Shown: positions 52,105-59,457 of the stretch, in pieces
Position numbering within the stretch: position 1 is the first letter of the stretch
Layout of the letters: the number at the start of each line of letters is the position of its first letter
Assembly: GCA_022841825.1 (NCBI GenBank)
Contig: JALHQT010000005.1
Span: 186,001 to 250,000, forward strand
Origin: Anaerolineae bacterium
GTDB taxonomy: Bacteria > Chloroflexota > Anaerolineae > Aggregatilineales > Phototrophicaceae
Direction: 5' to 3'
Length of the DNA stretch: 64,000 bases
Notes under the pieces: model-generated
The model's input: only the letters and a program-made list of their open reading frames with translations
Database searches by the model: none
What the model was told of the DNA's origin: nothing
Translations under genes and position numbers: made by a program

Positions 52105-53858
52105 TAATTTGTGAGCGGCAGCCGAACGCTGAAAGTTGTTCCGCTGCCGGGTGTGCTGACGACGGTGATTTCGCCCTGGTGCGCATCAACGATTTTTTTA
52201 ACGATGGCAAGCCCCAAGCCGCTGCCGCCATCGATGGGGCGGTGCGACTCGACGCGGTAGAAGCGGTCGAAGATGTGCGGCAGGTCGGCTTCGGGGATGC
52301 CAACGCCGCTGTCTCTGACCTCGATGGTCAGGTGGCTGTCATTGACGTCGCTACACACATTGATGCTCCCCTTTTGGGGCGTGTACTTGATGGCGTTCTG
52401 GATTAGGTTACGCATCGCACGCCCTAGCGTGTGGGAATCGTAACGAACGCGATGGGGAACGATCGCTTGCGTATAGATGATTTGCTGCTGTTTGCCCTGT
52501 GCCAGCGGCTCAAACTCAGCGACGGTCTCGGACAGGACCTGGCTGACATCGCCAGTTTGAAAGCAAAATGCATCTTCAGCCGGGGCATCTAAACGCGACA
52601 TCGTGAGCATGTCCTTGATCATCGCTTCAAGATGGTTTGCCTGAGCTTGGATGATATGCAGCCGTTCGTGCGCATTGTCGAGCGTTTGCGCGCGTAAGCC
52701 CAGGTAGACCGACGTGTTGACGATCGTGAGCGGGGTGAGCAGGTCGTGGGTGGTATCGCCGAGGAAACGCCTAAGCATATCAACGCGCGCACGCTCGACT
52801 TCAAGCTCCTGGCGCTGGCGTTCGGCATCCTTGATTGGCGTCAGGTCTTCCAGCGAAACGACGATTCTCGGCGGCTTATCGCTCAGGCGCACCCATTGAA
52901 TGCGGCAGTCGAAACGTTCTCCCCGTATGGTGTAATCGGCGGCTTCGTAGCTGAATTCCAGATCGCCACGCCAGAGCGCGATAGCAGACTCGGCGATCTG
53001 CTGCTGATTGAGCGAAAAGAACGCTTCCGCAAAGTAATGATCGAATTGGGATTTATCCTTTGCGCCATAGAGTTCGAGGGTTGCTTCATTGACCTCGATG
53101 GGTTCAAGTGCGCGAAAGATTACTTCGACTGTTTCGGGATGTGTGCGCAGGTACGCCGGGACATCTTCAATACCCTGCGCTTTAAGCGCTGCCGTCGTGG
53201 TGTTGACGATTGAGAAATCTTCTTCGCTCAGGGGGACGGCGCTGCTCTGGAAGAGCGCGCGATAGCGTTCTTCGCTCCGCGCAAGCGCGTCCGTGCGCGT
53301 CGCAAGCTTTTGCGTATCCCGCTCACGGATGATGCTGGTTATGACGATGCCGATACCGCAGATCAGGATCAGCAAAAGGGCAAAGACAAGCTCAAAGGTG
53401 ACCGGTCTGCCGCCTGTGGTTCCAATGACCAAACCGAGGAGAATACTGGCGAGGGTTGCAAGGATCGTGATACGCGCGGAGAACAGCAGGTTTACGAAGA
53501 CCACCGGCAAGACCAGCACGAAGACCGCATAGTCGGGGTGTGGGCTGAGTGAAATCGTTACACTGATCCACAGGTAATTGACCACCATGGTGGCGACTAT
53601 GGCGATTTGGACAAAGCGCGTTCGGCTGAGTGCGTAGATGAAGAACACTGCTGGCGTGCCGATGAGCGCCGCATTGATCATGATAGGTTCTGGATTAAAC
53701 AGCAGTAAAAGCGCAAAGCTGATCAGGGCAATGACCATGCCAATGAGAGATAGAAGCGCGTACAACTGCGCGCGTTGTCGTTTGGCATCGCTCACGATGG
53801 CGGGATGTGGCAGCGTGTGTTTATCAAACCAGCGGATGATCTCTGAAATTTTGAGCAT
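52104..53858 (-). CDS. Orphan sensor histidine kinase with membrane-spanning N-terminus and PAS-like domain
   Basis: From ATG 53858 the protein has 584 residues; a TTG at 53891 adds eleven. Residues ~25-195 contain six membrane segments without a large periplasmic loop, so the signal probably comes from within the membrane. A PAS-like region follows (ALFQSSAVPLSEEDFSIVN... and the IRGERFDCRIQWVRLSDKPPRI segment). The HisKA phospho-acceptor is the His of DTTHDLLTPLTIV. The HATPase domain has N box NLIQNAIKYTPQ, G1 DSGVGIPEADLPHIFDRF and G2 GGSGLGLAIVKK. No response regulator is adjacent, so its partner is elsewhere. Confidence 0.93.
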   Translation of the reverse strand: MLKISEIIRWFDKHTLPHPAIVSDAKRQRAQLYALLSLIGMVIALISFALLLLFNPEPIMINAALIGTPAVFFIYALSRTRFVQIAIVATMVVNYLWISVTISLSPHPDYAVFVLVLPVVFVNLLFSARITILATLASILLGLVIGTTGGRPVTFELVFALLLILICGIGIVITSIIRERDTQKLATRTDALARSEERYRALFQSSAVPLSEEDFSIVNTTTAALKAQGIEDVPAYLRTHPETVEVIFRALEPIEVNEATLELYGAKDKSQFDHYFAEAFFSLNQQQIAESAIALWRGDLEFSYEAADYTIRGERFDCRIQWVRLSDKPPRIVVSLEDLTPIKDAERQRQELEVERARVDMLRRFLGDTTHDLLTPLTIVNTSVYLGLRAQTLDNAHERLHIIQAQANHLEAMIKDMLTMSRLDAPAEDAFCFQTGDVSQVLSETVAEFEPLAQGKQQQIIYTQAIVPHRVRYDSHTLGRAMRNLIQNAIKYTPQKGSINVCSDVNDSHLTIEVRDSGVGIPEADLPHIFDRFYRVESHRPIDGGSGLGLAIVKKIVDAHQGEITVVSTPGSGTTFSVRLPLTN

Positions 53859-53956
53859 GTTTAGAAGCAACGTTCCAGGACTACAGTTCAAAACCTCTCT
53901 ATTCTAGACCCAGGTAATAAGAAAATATCGATAAGGCTTGTTCTAGAAACTGGGTT

Positions 53957-54526
53957 TTATTTCACCTCGACGCCGAACAAGCGCCAGATGATCCAGCGGG
54001 TGAGGGCGATGATGGCGTTATCGATGAGCCAGCGCGGGAGGCTGTCGTCGGCGCGGAAGCCAAGCTTGAGTTCGGACAAGTTCACGTCGGTGATGAGCAG
54101 ATGTGCTTGCCCATGCTCGTCGTCGATCATGACGACATTGTTGAGCAGGGCGTCCTCTTTGCGTCCGGTGATGGCGGCGATGAGCGAGGTGCGAAAGCTC
54201 TGGTTGCCAAAGAAATCGATGCTCAGGTCGTGCTGGTCGATGATCTGGTGGTTGCCGCGCGCGATTTCGGCGAACTGGTCGCGGACGCGCGCGAATTCTG
54301 CGCCATTGACAAAGCGCGCCTGCGGGTAGTAGCGCTGGAGGACGATGTAATCATCGACATCGTGTTTGCCCTGCGCAATCTCCAGGATCAGCGTGTACTG
54401 CGTCTCGTCATCCCAGGTCAGACGATGTTCGTTGAGCGCCAGAAACTGTGCTAGTGCGCGGGCAGCAGTTCGCTTGTTGCCATCGGCGAACAGGGATGAT
54501 ACGCCAGCGATGAGAACCGCGGCGCG
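53957..54526 (-). pseudogene. Decayed in-frame Doc::kinase-like fusion, copy of the adjacent module
   Basis: On the minus strand, immediately after the stop of the kinase-like gene, 190 codons are open without a usable start. The first part matches the end of the Doc protein at 55189-55593 (LFADGNKRTAARALAQFLALNEH, then IAQGKHDV), and the second matches the C-terminal two-thirds of the kinase-like protein (from DDYIV, through FFGNQSFRTSL and LPRWLIDN, to FGVEVK). Doc's last ~15 residues and the kinase's first ~90 are missing, and the junction HDV-DDYIV keeps the frame. Two small deletions before the Fic motif (two bases, then one) change a few residues but cancel. It is a remnant of a tandem duplication with a deletion. 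Confidence 0.85.
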
Positions 54527-55192
54527 TTACCTGACCTCGATCCCGAACAAGCGCCAGATCATCCAGCGCGTGAGCGCGAACAACCCATTGTCAATCAACC
54601 AGCGCGGCAAGCTGTCATCAGCACGAAAACCGAGCCTAAGCTCCGAGAGATTGACGTCAATGATTCTAAGCTGCGGCTTGCCTGCATCGTCCTCAACCAG
54701 GACGACATTGTTGAGGAGCGCACTGCCTGGTTGACCCGTGACTGCTGCGAGCAGTGAGGTTCGAAAGCTCTGATTACCGAAAAAATCGATGCTCAGGCTG
54801 TGCTGGTGGATAAGCGCGTGGTTTGCTGCGACGATTTCCGCGAATTGATCCCGCACGCGCGGGAACTCGTGCCCGCTGACGAAACGCGCAGCAGGATAGT
54901 AATCCTGAACAACGATGTAGTCATCCGCGTTATGGTTTCCATGCAGGACTTCCGTCGGTGCCAGGTAACGCGGTGCATAGCGGCGGAGCAGCTCGACATC
55001 GCGGTGGACGACTTCGTAGGTAAACGCGCCGTAGATCTTCATATACAGCGACTTGTTAGGCAGCTTGAGTACCTGCGCCTCGCCATAGCGGAAAATAGTG
55101 TGCTGGCGTCCAGCCGAAAGGACCTCGCCCAGCAGCGCAGGATCAAGGGCGAAGCCTGCTAAATACTCCAGGGCATCTGCGCGCTCCATCAT
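54527..55192 (-). CDS. Kinase-like protein of unknown family, coupled to Doc
   Basis: The 221-residue protein looks like a small protein-kinase-like fold: AQVLKLPNKSLYMKIYG could hold the ATP-binding Lys, SLSIDFFGNQSFRTSL could be a catalytic loop, and LRIIDVNLSEL takes the place of the metal-binding DFG region. None of these matches is strong enough for a family name. A C-terminal amphipathic stretch (IDNGLFALTRWMIWRLFGIEV) ends the protein. ATG 55192 overlaps the Doc stop by four bases. Fic/Doc enzymes and kinase-fold proteins often form toxin or effector pairs, so a regulatory partnership is plausible but is inference. Confidence 0.65.
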   Translation of the reverse strand: MMERADALEYLAGFALDPALLGEVLSAGRQHTIFRYGEAQVLKLPNKSLYMKIYGAFTYEVVHRDVELLRRYAPRYLAPTEVLHGNHNADDYIVVQDYYPAARFVSGHEFPRVRDQFAEIVAANHALIHQHSLSIDFFGNQSFRTSLLAAVTGQPGSALLNNVVLVEDDAGKPQLRIIDVNLSELRLGFRADDSLPRWLIDNGLFALTRWMIWRLFGIEVR

Positions 55193-55593
55193 GACTTGTC
55201 CGGCACAACATGCCCCGCCAGCCGCTCGGCGATCTGCGCGACATCGTGTTTGCCCTGCGCAATCTCCAGGATCAGCGTGTACTGCGTCTCGTCATCCCAG
55301 GTCAGACGGTGTTCGTTGAGCGCCAGGAACTGCGATAGTGCGAGCGCCGCCGTCCGCTTGTTCCCATCGGCGAACAGGTGATGATACGCCAGCGATTCGA
55401 GCAGCGCGGCTGCCTTATCGACCAGCGTCGGAAACTGCGGCTCGCCGAACAGTGAGAGCGAAGGGCGGCGCACTGCCGAGTTGAGCAGGTTGATATCGCG
55501 CACGAAGGTGTGCCCCTCGGTGATGGCATCATTGAGGTTGTAGATGTCCGACGCGCTGAGATAGCGCACCGTTTTAGCGGGTTTCGAGGGCAT
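55189..55593 (-). CDS. Doc-like Fic-fold protein (second copy)
   Basis: The 134-residue protein starts at ATG 55593, 20 bases inside the end of the preceding doc-like gene. It carries YLSASDIYNLNDAITEG, the upstream AFGEDAYP-like motif (LFGEPQFPTLVDKAAAL) and the Fic motif HLFADGNKRTAALAL. Doc proteins use this motif to phosphorylate EF-Tu; other Fic proteins AMPylate. Which applies here is not known. No Phd-like antitoxin is adjacent; instead a kinase-like gene overlaps the stop. Confidence 0.87.
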   Translation of the reverse strand: MPSKPAKTVRYLSASDIYNLNDAITEGHTFVRDINLLNSAVRRPSLSLFGEPQFPTLVDKAAALLESLAYHHLFADGNKRTAALALSQFLALNEHRLTWDDETQYTLILEIAQGKHDVAQIAERLAGHVVPDKS

Positions 55594-56095
55594 CCAGCAG
55601 CCACCGGTGTTCGCTGATGATCTGATCGATAATGCGCATGTCGCGCTCGGCATCGGCGTCAGGCGCGGGGTTGCACGGTCGAGTCGGAAGCCAGGCAGCC
55701 AAACCTTCCCAATCCAGCCGCCCCTCTGCCACGTCGATGATTTTCCCCAGCGCCTCATGCGCATCCCACGCGGCGCACGCGCCATTGACTTCGAGCATGA
55801 AGAGCGCCCCAACCGTCGCCGTGCGCTTATTGCCGTCGGTGAACGGGTGATTGCGAGCGACCGAGTGCAGCAGCGCGGCGGCTTTGTCGTGCAGGGTTGG
55901 ATAAGCGTCCTCGCCAAACGCGCTGGCAGCGGGACGCACGACGGCGGCGTCGAGCAGATCGACATCACGCACCTTCTGCTTGCCCGTCATGATCCTGGTA
56001 TTGTCCAGGATGCGCCCGTTGATATAGATCATTTCGGATAAAGTCAGGTAGCGCAAGCAATAGCCCTTGTCCGCGTTTGAACTCACCCCCTCCAT
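55574..56095 (-). CDS. Doc-like Fic-fold protein (first copy)
   Basis: From ATG 56095 the protein has 173 residues; a GTG nine bases later is also possible, and a longer open frame to 56299 lies opposite the FKBP gene end and is not supported. The core matches Doc: YLTLSEMIYINGRIL, ASAFGEDAYPTLHDKAAALLHS and Fic motif HPFTDGNKRTATVGAL. The C-terminus is extended by about 40 residues (AERDMRIIDQIISEHRWLLDA). It runs into the second doc-like gene with a 20-base overlap. Origin by ancient duplication is likely. Confidence 0.85.
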   Translation of the reverse strand: MEGVSSNADKGYCLRYLTLSEMIYINGRILDNTRIMTGKQKVRDVDLLDAAVVRPAASAFGEDAYPTLHDKAAALLHSVARNHPFTDGNKRTATVGALFMLEVNGACAAWDAHEALGKIIDVAEGRLDWEGLAAWLPTRPCNPAPDADAERDMRIIDQIISEHRWLLDALETR

Positions 56096-56148
56096 CTCCG
56101 TGTCCGTGTTCAGAGCGAGCAAAGCGAGCAGGGGTGAGATTTCCGCAC

Positions 56149-56544
56149 TCAGTATACCTTGAGCAGCTCGACCTCGAAGATGAGCGTGGCATTGGGCGGG
56201 ATGAGACCGGGCATGCCGCGCTCGCCATATGCCAGCTTGCCGGGGATGGTGAAGATGGAATGCCCACCGATTTTCATCAGCGGGATGCCCTCTTGCCATC
56301 CGGGGATGACGTTGCCGAGCAGGAACGAGATCGACTCGCCTCGGTCATACGAGCTGTCGAAGACGGTACCGTCGATCAGCGTACCTTTGTAATGCACCTC
56401 AACCTCGCTCAGGGGCGGGCAGGGTGCGCCTGTCCCTTCGCGCAGGACTTCGTGCTGCAAGCCGGACGCTGTGGTAACGACGCCGGGCTTTTTGGCATTT
56501 TCGGCGAGATATGCCATGTTGTCTTTGAGTGCTTTGGGGTTCAA
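56149..56544 (-). CDS. FKBP-type peptidyl-prolyl cis-trans isomerase
   Basis: The 131-residue protein starts at TTG 56544, with AAGGA ten bases upstream. After a ~25-residue lead it follows the FKBP fold: GLQHEVLREGTGAPC, VEVHYKGTLIDGTVFDSSYDRGESISF, VIPGWQEGIPLMKIGG and the closing YGERGMPGLIPPNATLIFEVELLKV. Active-site residues (Tyr of VHYKG, Phe-Asp of VFDSS, Trp of PGWQ, and the final FEVEL) are present. There is no signal peptide, so it acts in the cytoplasm. It helps proline-limited folding. Confidence 0.95.
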   Translation of the reverse strand: MNPKALKDNMAYLAENAKKPGVVTTASGLQHEVLREGTGAPCPPLSEVEVHYKGTLIDGTVFDSSYDRGESISFLLGNVIPGWQEGIPLMKIGGHSIFTIPGKLAYGERGMPGLIPPNATLIFEVELLKVY

Positions 56545-56602
56545 GATCGTGTGTTCCTTTCGATCATTGTTCGGTAACGAGTCATGAGGATAAAGGTGAT
56601 GA

Positions 56603-56739
56603 CGTGATGAGGCAAGAGGTGATGCGGAACGAAGACAGCAACCTGACAGCCGCCATTCATGGCGTCCCTACGTCCGATCTACTGGAGGGGCGGCATTTTT
56701 GACCTCCGCAAATATCCTCATCATCTCCTGCCTCATCAC
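56603..56739. repeat. Heptad-type hairpin with a GTAG-type repeat fragment inside
   Basis: GTGATGAGGCA (56603-56613) and TGCCTCATCAC (56729-56739) are perfect 11-base arms, with nearby degenerate GATGAGG and CCTCATC units extending the match. The right arm ends one base before the stop codon of the EEP-family gene (56740). The loop of about 115 bases includes a rearranged GTAG-foot copy at 56652-56671. Confidence 0.7.
56652..56671 (-). repeat. Partial GTAG-foot repeat with altered loop
   Basis: On the minus strand the copy begins GTAGGGACGCC and stops after the complementary GGC, so the outer part of one arm is missing. The loop reads TTCA in the orientation opposite to the other minus-strand copies at 61794 and 62186, which suggests rearrangement within the palindrome. 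Confidence 0.65.
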
Positions 56740-57717
56740 CTAAAACTCCAGCTCAATCCACGCCGGGTCGTGGTCGCTGCCGTCGCCGCCGTGTTTGCTG
56801 CGGCGGTCGATCATCGCCTTCGTCAGCGAGGGACCGAGCACCGGGCTGATCCAGATCTGGTCGAACAGATCATAGCGAGCGGGCTGCCCGCTCGGCTTAA
56901 AGCGATGCGTCCATGCCTTGCTCGCGGGCGGCGGATTGTCCTTCTTCGCCGGGCGCGACTCGTCGGGGTTGGCGAGCGCGTTGATCATGCCGACGCGCGG
57001 GTCATTGAAGGCGGCGAGCGGTTGGGAATCGGGCGTATCGTTCATGTCGCCGACGAGGATATAGGGCTGCGTGGGGTGCATTTGCAACTTGAAAATGGCG
57101 TTGATGGTCTCCGCCTGCTGTGAGCGCAGTGCGTTCGCGCGCAGGCGTTCGGCTTCCGCTGCTTCAGGGGTCGGGAATTTGAGCGGATCGACAAACTGGC
57201 TCTTGAGATGCGTATTGTAAAGCGTGAAGAGGCGCTTCTTGCGCGCTTTGTCGAGGATTTCGACTTCCAGCAGGTCGCGTGAGAAGACCTCCGAGTTAGG
57301 GGTATCGGGATGGGTCGCCTTCTGATGGGAAGTGATGCTGCCAATCGGCAGCTTGGAGAAGACGGCGACATCGATGAAGCGCGGGTCGTTGCCCTCCACC
57401 AGTATTAGATGTGGATACATGCCGCCCAGTTCTTCCTCGTTGAAGCGGCGCAGGGTGGTGATGTCTTCGACCTCCTGCGCCGCCAGCACGTCGAGATTCA
57501 TGCGTTTGATGCGCTCGACAATCGCCGCGCGTTCGGCAGCGGGCTTCGCCTTGATGAGCGTGCCCATGAACGAGCGTATTTTATAGCCCGACGTATCGCT
57601 AAAGTTATAGGTGATGGTGATCGCCTCTTGTCTGGCGGGGACATCTTCGATTTCGACCTGAAAATTGAACCGCGAAAAGAGATTGTTGAGATTAAACGTG
57701 CCGACTTTGACGCGCAT
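56740..57717 (-). CDS. Endonuclease/exonuclease/phosphatase (EEP) family hydrolase
   Basis: The 325-residue protein has no signal peptide. Its EEP landmarks are KVGTFNLNNLF (metal-ligand Asn), LAAQEVED (metal Glu), LYNTHLKSQ, LVGDMNDTPDS (catalytic Asp-Asn) and the closing GSDHDPAWIELEF (His of SDH). EEP enzymes hydrolyse phosphodiester or phosphomonoester bonds in DNA, RNA or lipids; the substrate is not predictable. ATG 57717 has GGAGG seven bases upstream. A heptad repeat arm touches the stop codon. Confidence 0.9.
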   Translation of the reverse strand: MRVKVGTFNLNNLFSRFNFQVEIEDVPARQEAITITYNFSDTSGYKIRSFMGTLIKAKPAAERAAIVERIKRMNLDVLAAQEVEDITTLRRFNEEELGGMYPHLILVEGNDPRFIDVAVFSKLPIGSITSHQKATHPDTPNSEVFSRDLLEVEILDKARKKRLFTLYNTHLKSQFVDPLKFPTPEAAEAERLRANALRSQQAETINAIFKLQMHPTQPYILVGDMNDTPDSQPLAAFNDPRVGMINALANPDESRPAKKDNPPPASKAWTHRFKPSGQPARYDLFDQIWISPVLGPSLTKAMIDRRSKHGGDGSDHDPAWIELEF

Positions 57718-57946
57718 AGAAAACCTCCAGGCGATTGCAGGGTAATCATCATTTGCCCACTATACCCCTGAAACGCTTCTGAAGCGCACGCCATGCAATG
57801 AGGCTGGGTCGGGTGAAGGATGCCGCGTGGTGGGTTTGGGGGTAGGCGTCTTTATCAAGCTGCCTGATTCGTCACGCAATTGCGCACATTAAATGTGGGC
57901 TTCACCTTGAGTTGAAACGCTTCTCGCGACGTAGAAGGCACGAAAT
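57718..57946. other. Gene-free interval with short palindromes
   Basis: These 229 bases between the EEP gene start and the end of the AT-richer membrane gene contain CGCTTC-T-GAAGCG (about 57774-57786) and CACATT-A-AATGTG (57885-57897). I see no open frame or RNA gene, and no GTAG foot. Either palindrome could be an operator for the EEP gene, but there is no further support. Confidence 0.35.
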
Positions 57947-58687
57947 TCATTCGACTGGTGGGTGCCACGAGCTTTCGTATAACATGCTATCGCGATTTGC
58001 TGCCGGACTATCACAGGCTGGCGTGTAGGGACCTCCACAACCGCTGGCACTATCAATTACATTATCCCACGAAAGAGAAATGGGACCCGCCTGTATCAGT
58101 TGATAACTACGAGCTTCTCCAAAATCATAGGTGACTCTGTAAGTGATCGGGATATCTGCTGGCTTTTCTGTCTGTAAGTATGAAACCAAGTCTTCCGAAC
58201 AGATAATATCATAGTTGCTATAGTCCACCAACATAAGAATGATGGCTTGCGTAGCACAATTGCTGCGAACTTCGGTTACCCATTGTGCGCGATGAACTAC
58301 AGACCCCGTTACGCCGACTTCTCGATAAGGCAACAAAATCAGGTAACCAATTGCGACAAATGGAATGCCGAAAGCCAATGCATTCCAAAACAGGGGCGTA
58401 AGCCCACTATAACTGGTATTCCTTAACTCGGATCTAATTTCTGCGAAAGAGGTGAACGCTTTTACCATTGCCCCAGCGAACATTCCAAGCGGTGCAACAT
58501 AAAGAAGCAATGGGAAACAGTAGTAGATCGCTACAATTGGCCCACCGTTGGGAATGGTAATGATGGAAATAATGAGTGCCGCACCTGTCAGGCTTAACAA
58601 TGCTCCAATGATTGCACTGCGGAGGAGCGCTAGCATCACTTGAATCATGTTTCCAAGTCGCGGCTTGATGTACTGTGCAAGCTGCAT
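57947..58687 (-). CDS. Polytopic membrane protein of unknown function, AT-richer than its neighbours
   Basis: The 246-residue protein has four to five hydrophobic segments in its first ~150 residues (AIIGALLSLTGAALIISIITI, IYYCFPLLLYVAPLGMFAGAM, FWNALAFGIPFVAIGYLILL) and a soluble C-terminal part with several Cys (CATQAI, DIICSEDL, SGCGGP, PACDSP). I do not recognise a family. The coding sequence is clearly AT-richer than the rest of the window, which points to recent transfer. No Shine-Dalgarno is visible at ATG 58687, and a downstream Met is possible. Confidence 0.65.
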   Translation of the reverse strand: MQLAQYIKPRLGNMIQVMLALLRSAIIGALLSLTGAALIISIITIPNGGPIVAIYYCFPLLLYVAPLGMFAGAMVKAFTSFAEIRSELRNTSYSGLTPLFWNALAFGIPFVAIGYLILLPYREVGVTGSVVHRAQWVTEVRSNCATQAIILMLVDYSNYDIICSEDLVSYLQTEKPADIPITYRVTYDFGEARSYQLIQAGPISLSWDNVIDSASGCGGPYTPACDSPAANRDSMLYESSWHPPVE

Positions 58688-58751
58688 TTACGATAAGGCT
58701 CCGATCATCTCGACAGTTCCGAACAAACTCATGGAACAAACATAAGGGTCA

Positions 58752-59387
58752 TCACTCCCCCAACTGCCCCTCCACCAGTCGCACGATTTCGAGAAGGTTG
58801 GGCAGCGGATCGCGCCAGAGGACGGCGACGGGCAGTTTGAGATCGGGCAGCATGGCGAAGGCGTAATTGCCCTCGCGGTCTTCGGTTGCCGGCTTAAACA
58901 GCCCTTCGTCCGTGCGCTGGTAGAAGGTCGCCGCCTTACGCTGCGGGTCGATGATGACGTACTCGTTGACGCCTGCGGCTTCGTATTCGCCCAGCTTGGT
59001 GCCGTAATCGCGCGCCACGCTCTCCGGCGAGACGATCTCGATACACAGGTCTGCGCCGCTGCCCATGAAAGTGTCGGTCAGGTGGATCAGTCGCTCGTGG
59101 AGGATGACCATGATGTCTGGCTCACGTCCGCTCTTCGATCCGGTCTTCATGGCAAAAGGGGATGCCTGCACGACGCCGATTGGGCGTTCTGACAGATATG
59201 CATTGAAGAACATGATGAAGAACTGCGACAAATTGCTGTGGCGCAAGCGGACTGGCGACATCTGTATCACTACTCCGTTTTCCAATTCCGTGAAGGTATC
59301 GTCGTAATCGCGCAACCAGTCCTCGAAGGACACCCCGGTGGCGAGAATAGTCTCCTGGTTTTCCAACGGATGTTCATGCACAGCCAT
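58752..59387 (-). CDS. Uma2-family (DUF820) endonuclease-like protein (second copy)
   Basis: From ATG 59387 the product has 211 residues. Uma2 landmarks: FTELENGVVIQMSPV, GREPDIMVILHE, the core GADLCIEIVSPESVARDYGTK with Asp, Glu and the following Lys, and NEYVIIDPQRKAATFYQR. The PD-(D/E)xK fold suggests nuclease ancestry, but cellular roles are unknown. It is divergent from the PcrA helicase gene, with 70 bases between the two starts. It is only distantly related to the Uma2 protein at 12669. Confidence 0.88.
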   Translation of the reverse strand: MAVHEHPLENQETILATGVSFEDWLRDYDDTFTELENGVVIQMSPVRLRHSNLSQFFIMFFNAYLSERPIGVVQASPFAMKTGSKSGREPDIMVILHERLIHLTDTFMGSGADLCIEIVSPESVARDYGTKLGEYEAAGVNEYVIIDPQRKAATFYQRTDEGLFKPATEDREGNYAFAMLPDLKLPVAVLWRDPLPNLLEIVRLVEGQLGE

Positions 59388-59457
59388 CGCAAAATGCCCT
59401 CGTCTCTCGCACATCTGTTAGAATTATACCGATCTTTCCCCACACGGAGCAGACGGC

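Noticed and set aside
55594-55968. Upstream extension of the second doc-like gene to 55968
   Set aside because: The added residues are Cys/Arg/Ser-rich, overlap the first doc-like gene in another frame and show no Doc similarity.
58023-58045. GTAGGGACCTCC in the AT-richer membrane gene as another GTAG-foot repeat
   Set aside because: The foot matches but no complementary arm follows, so there is no hairpin.
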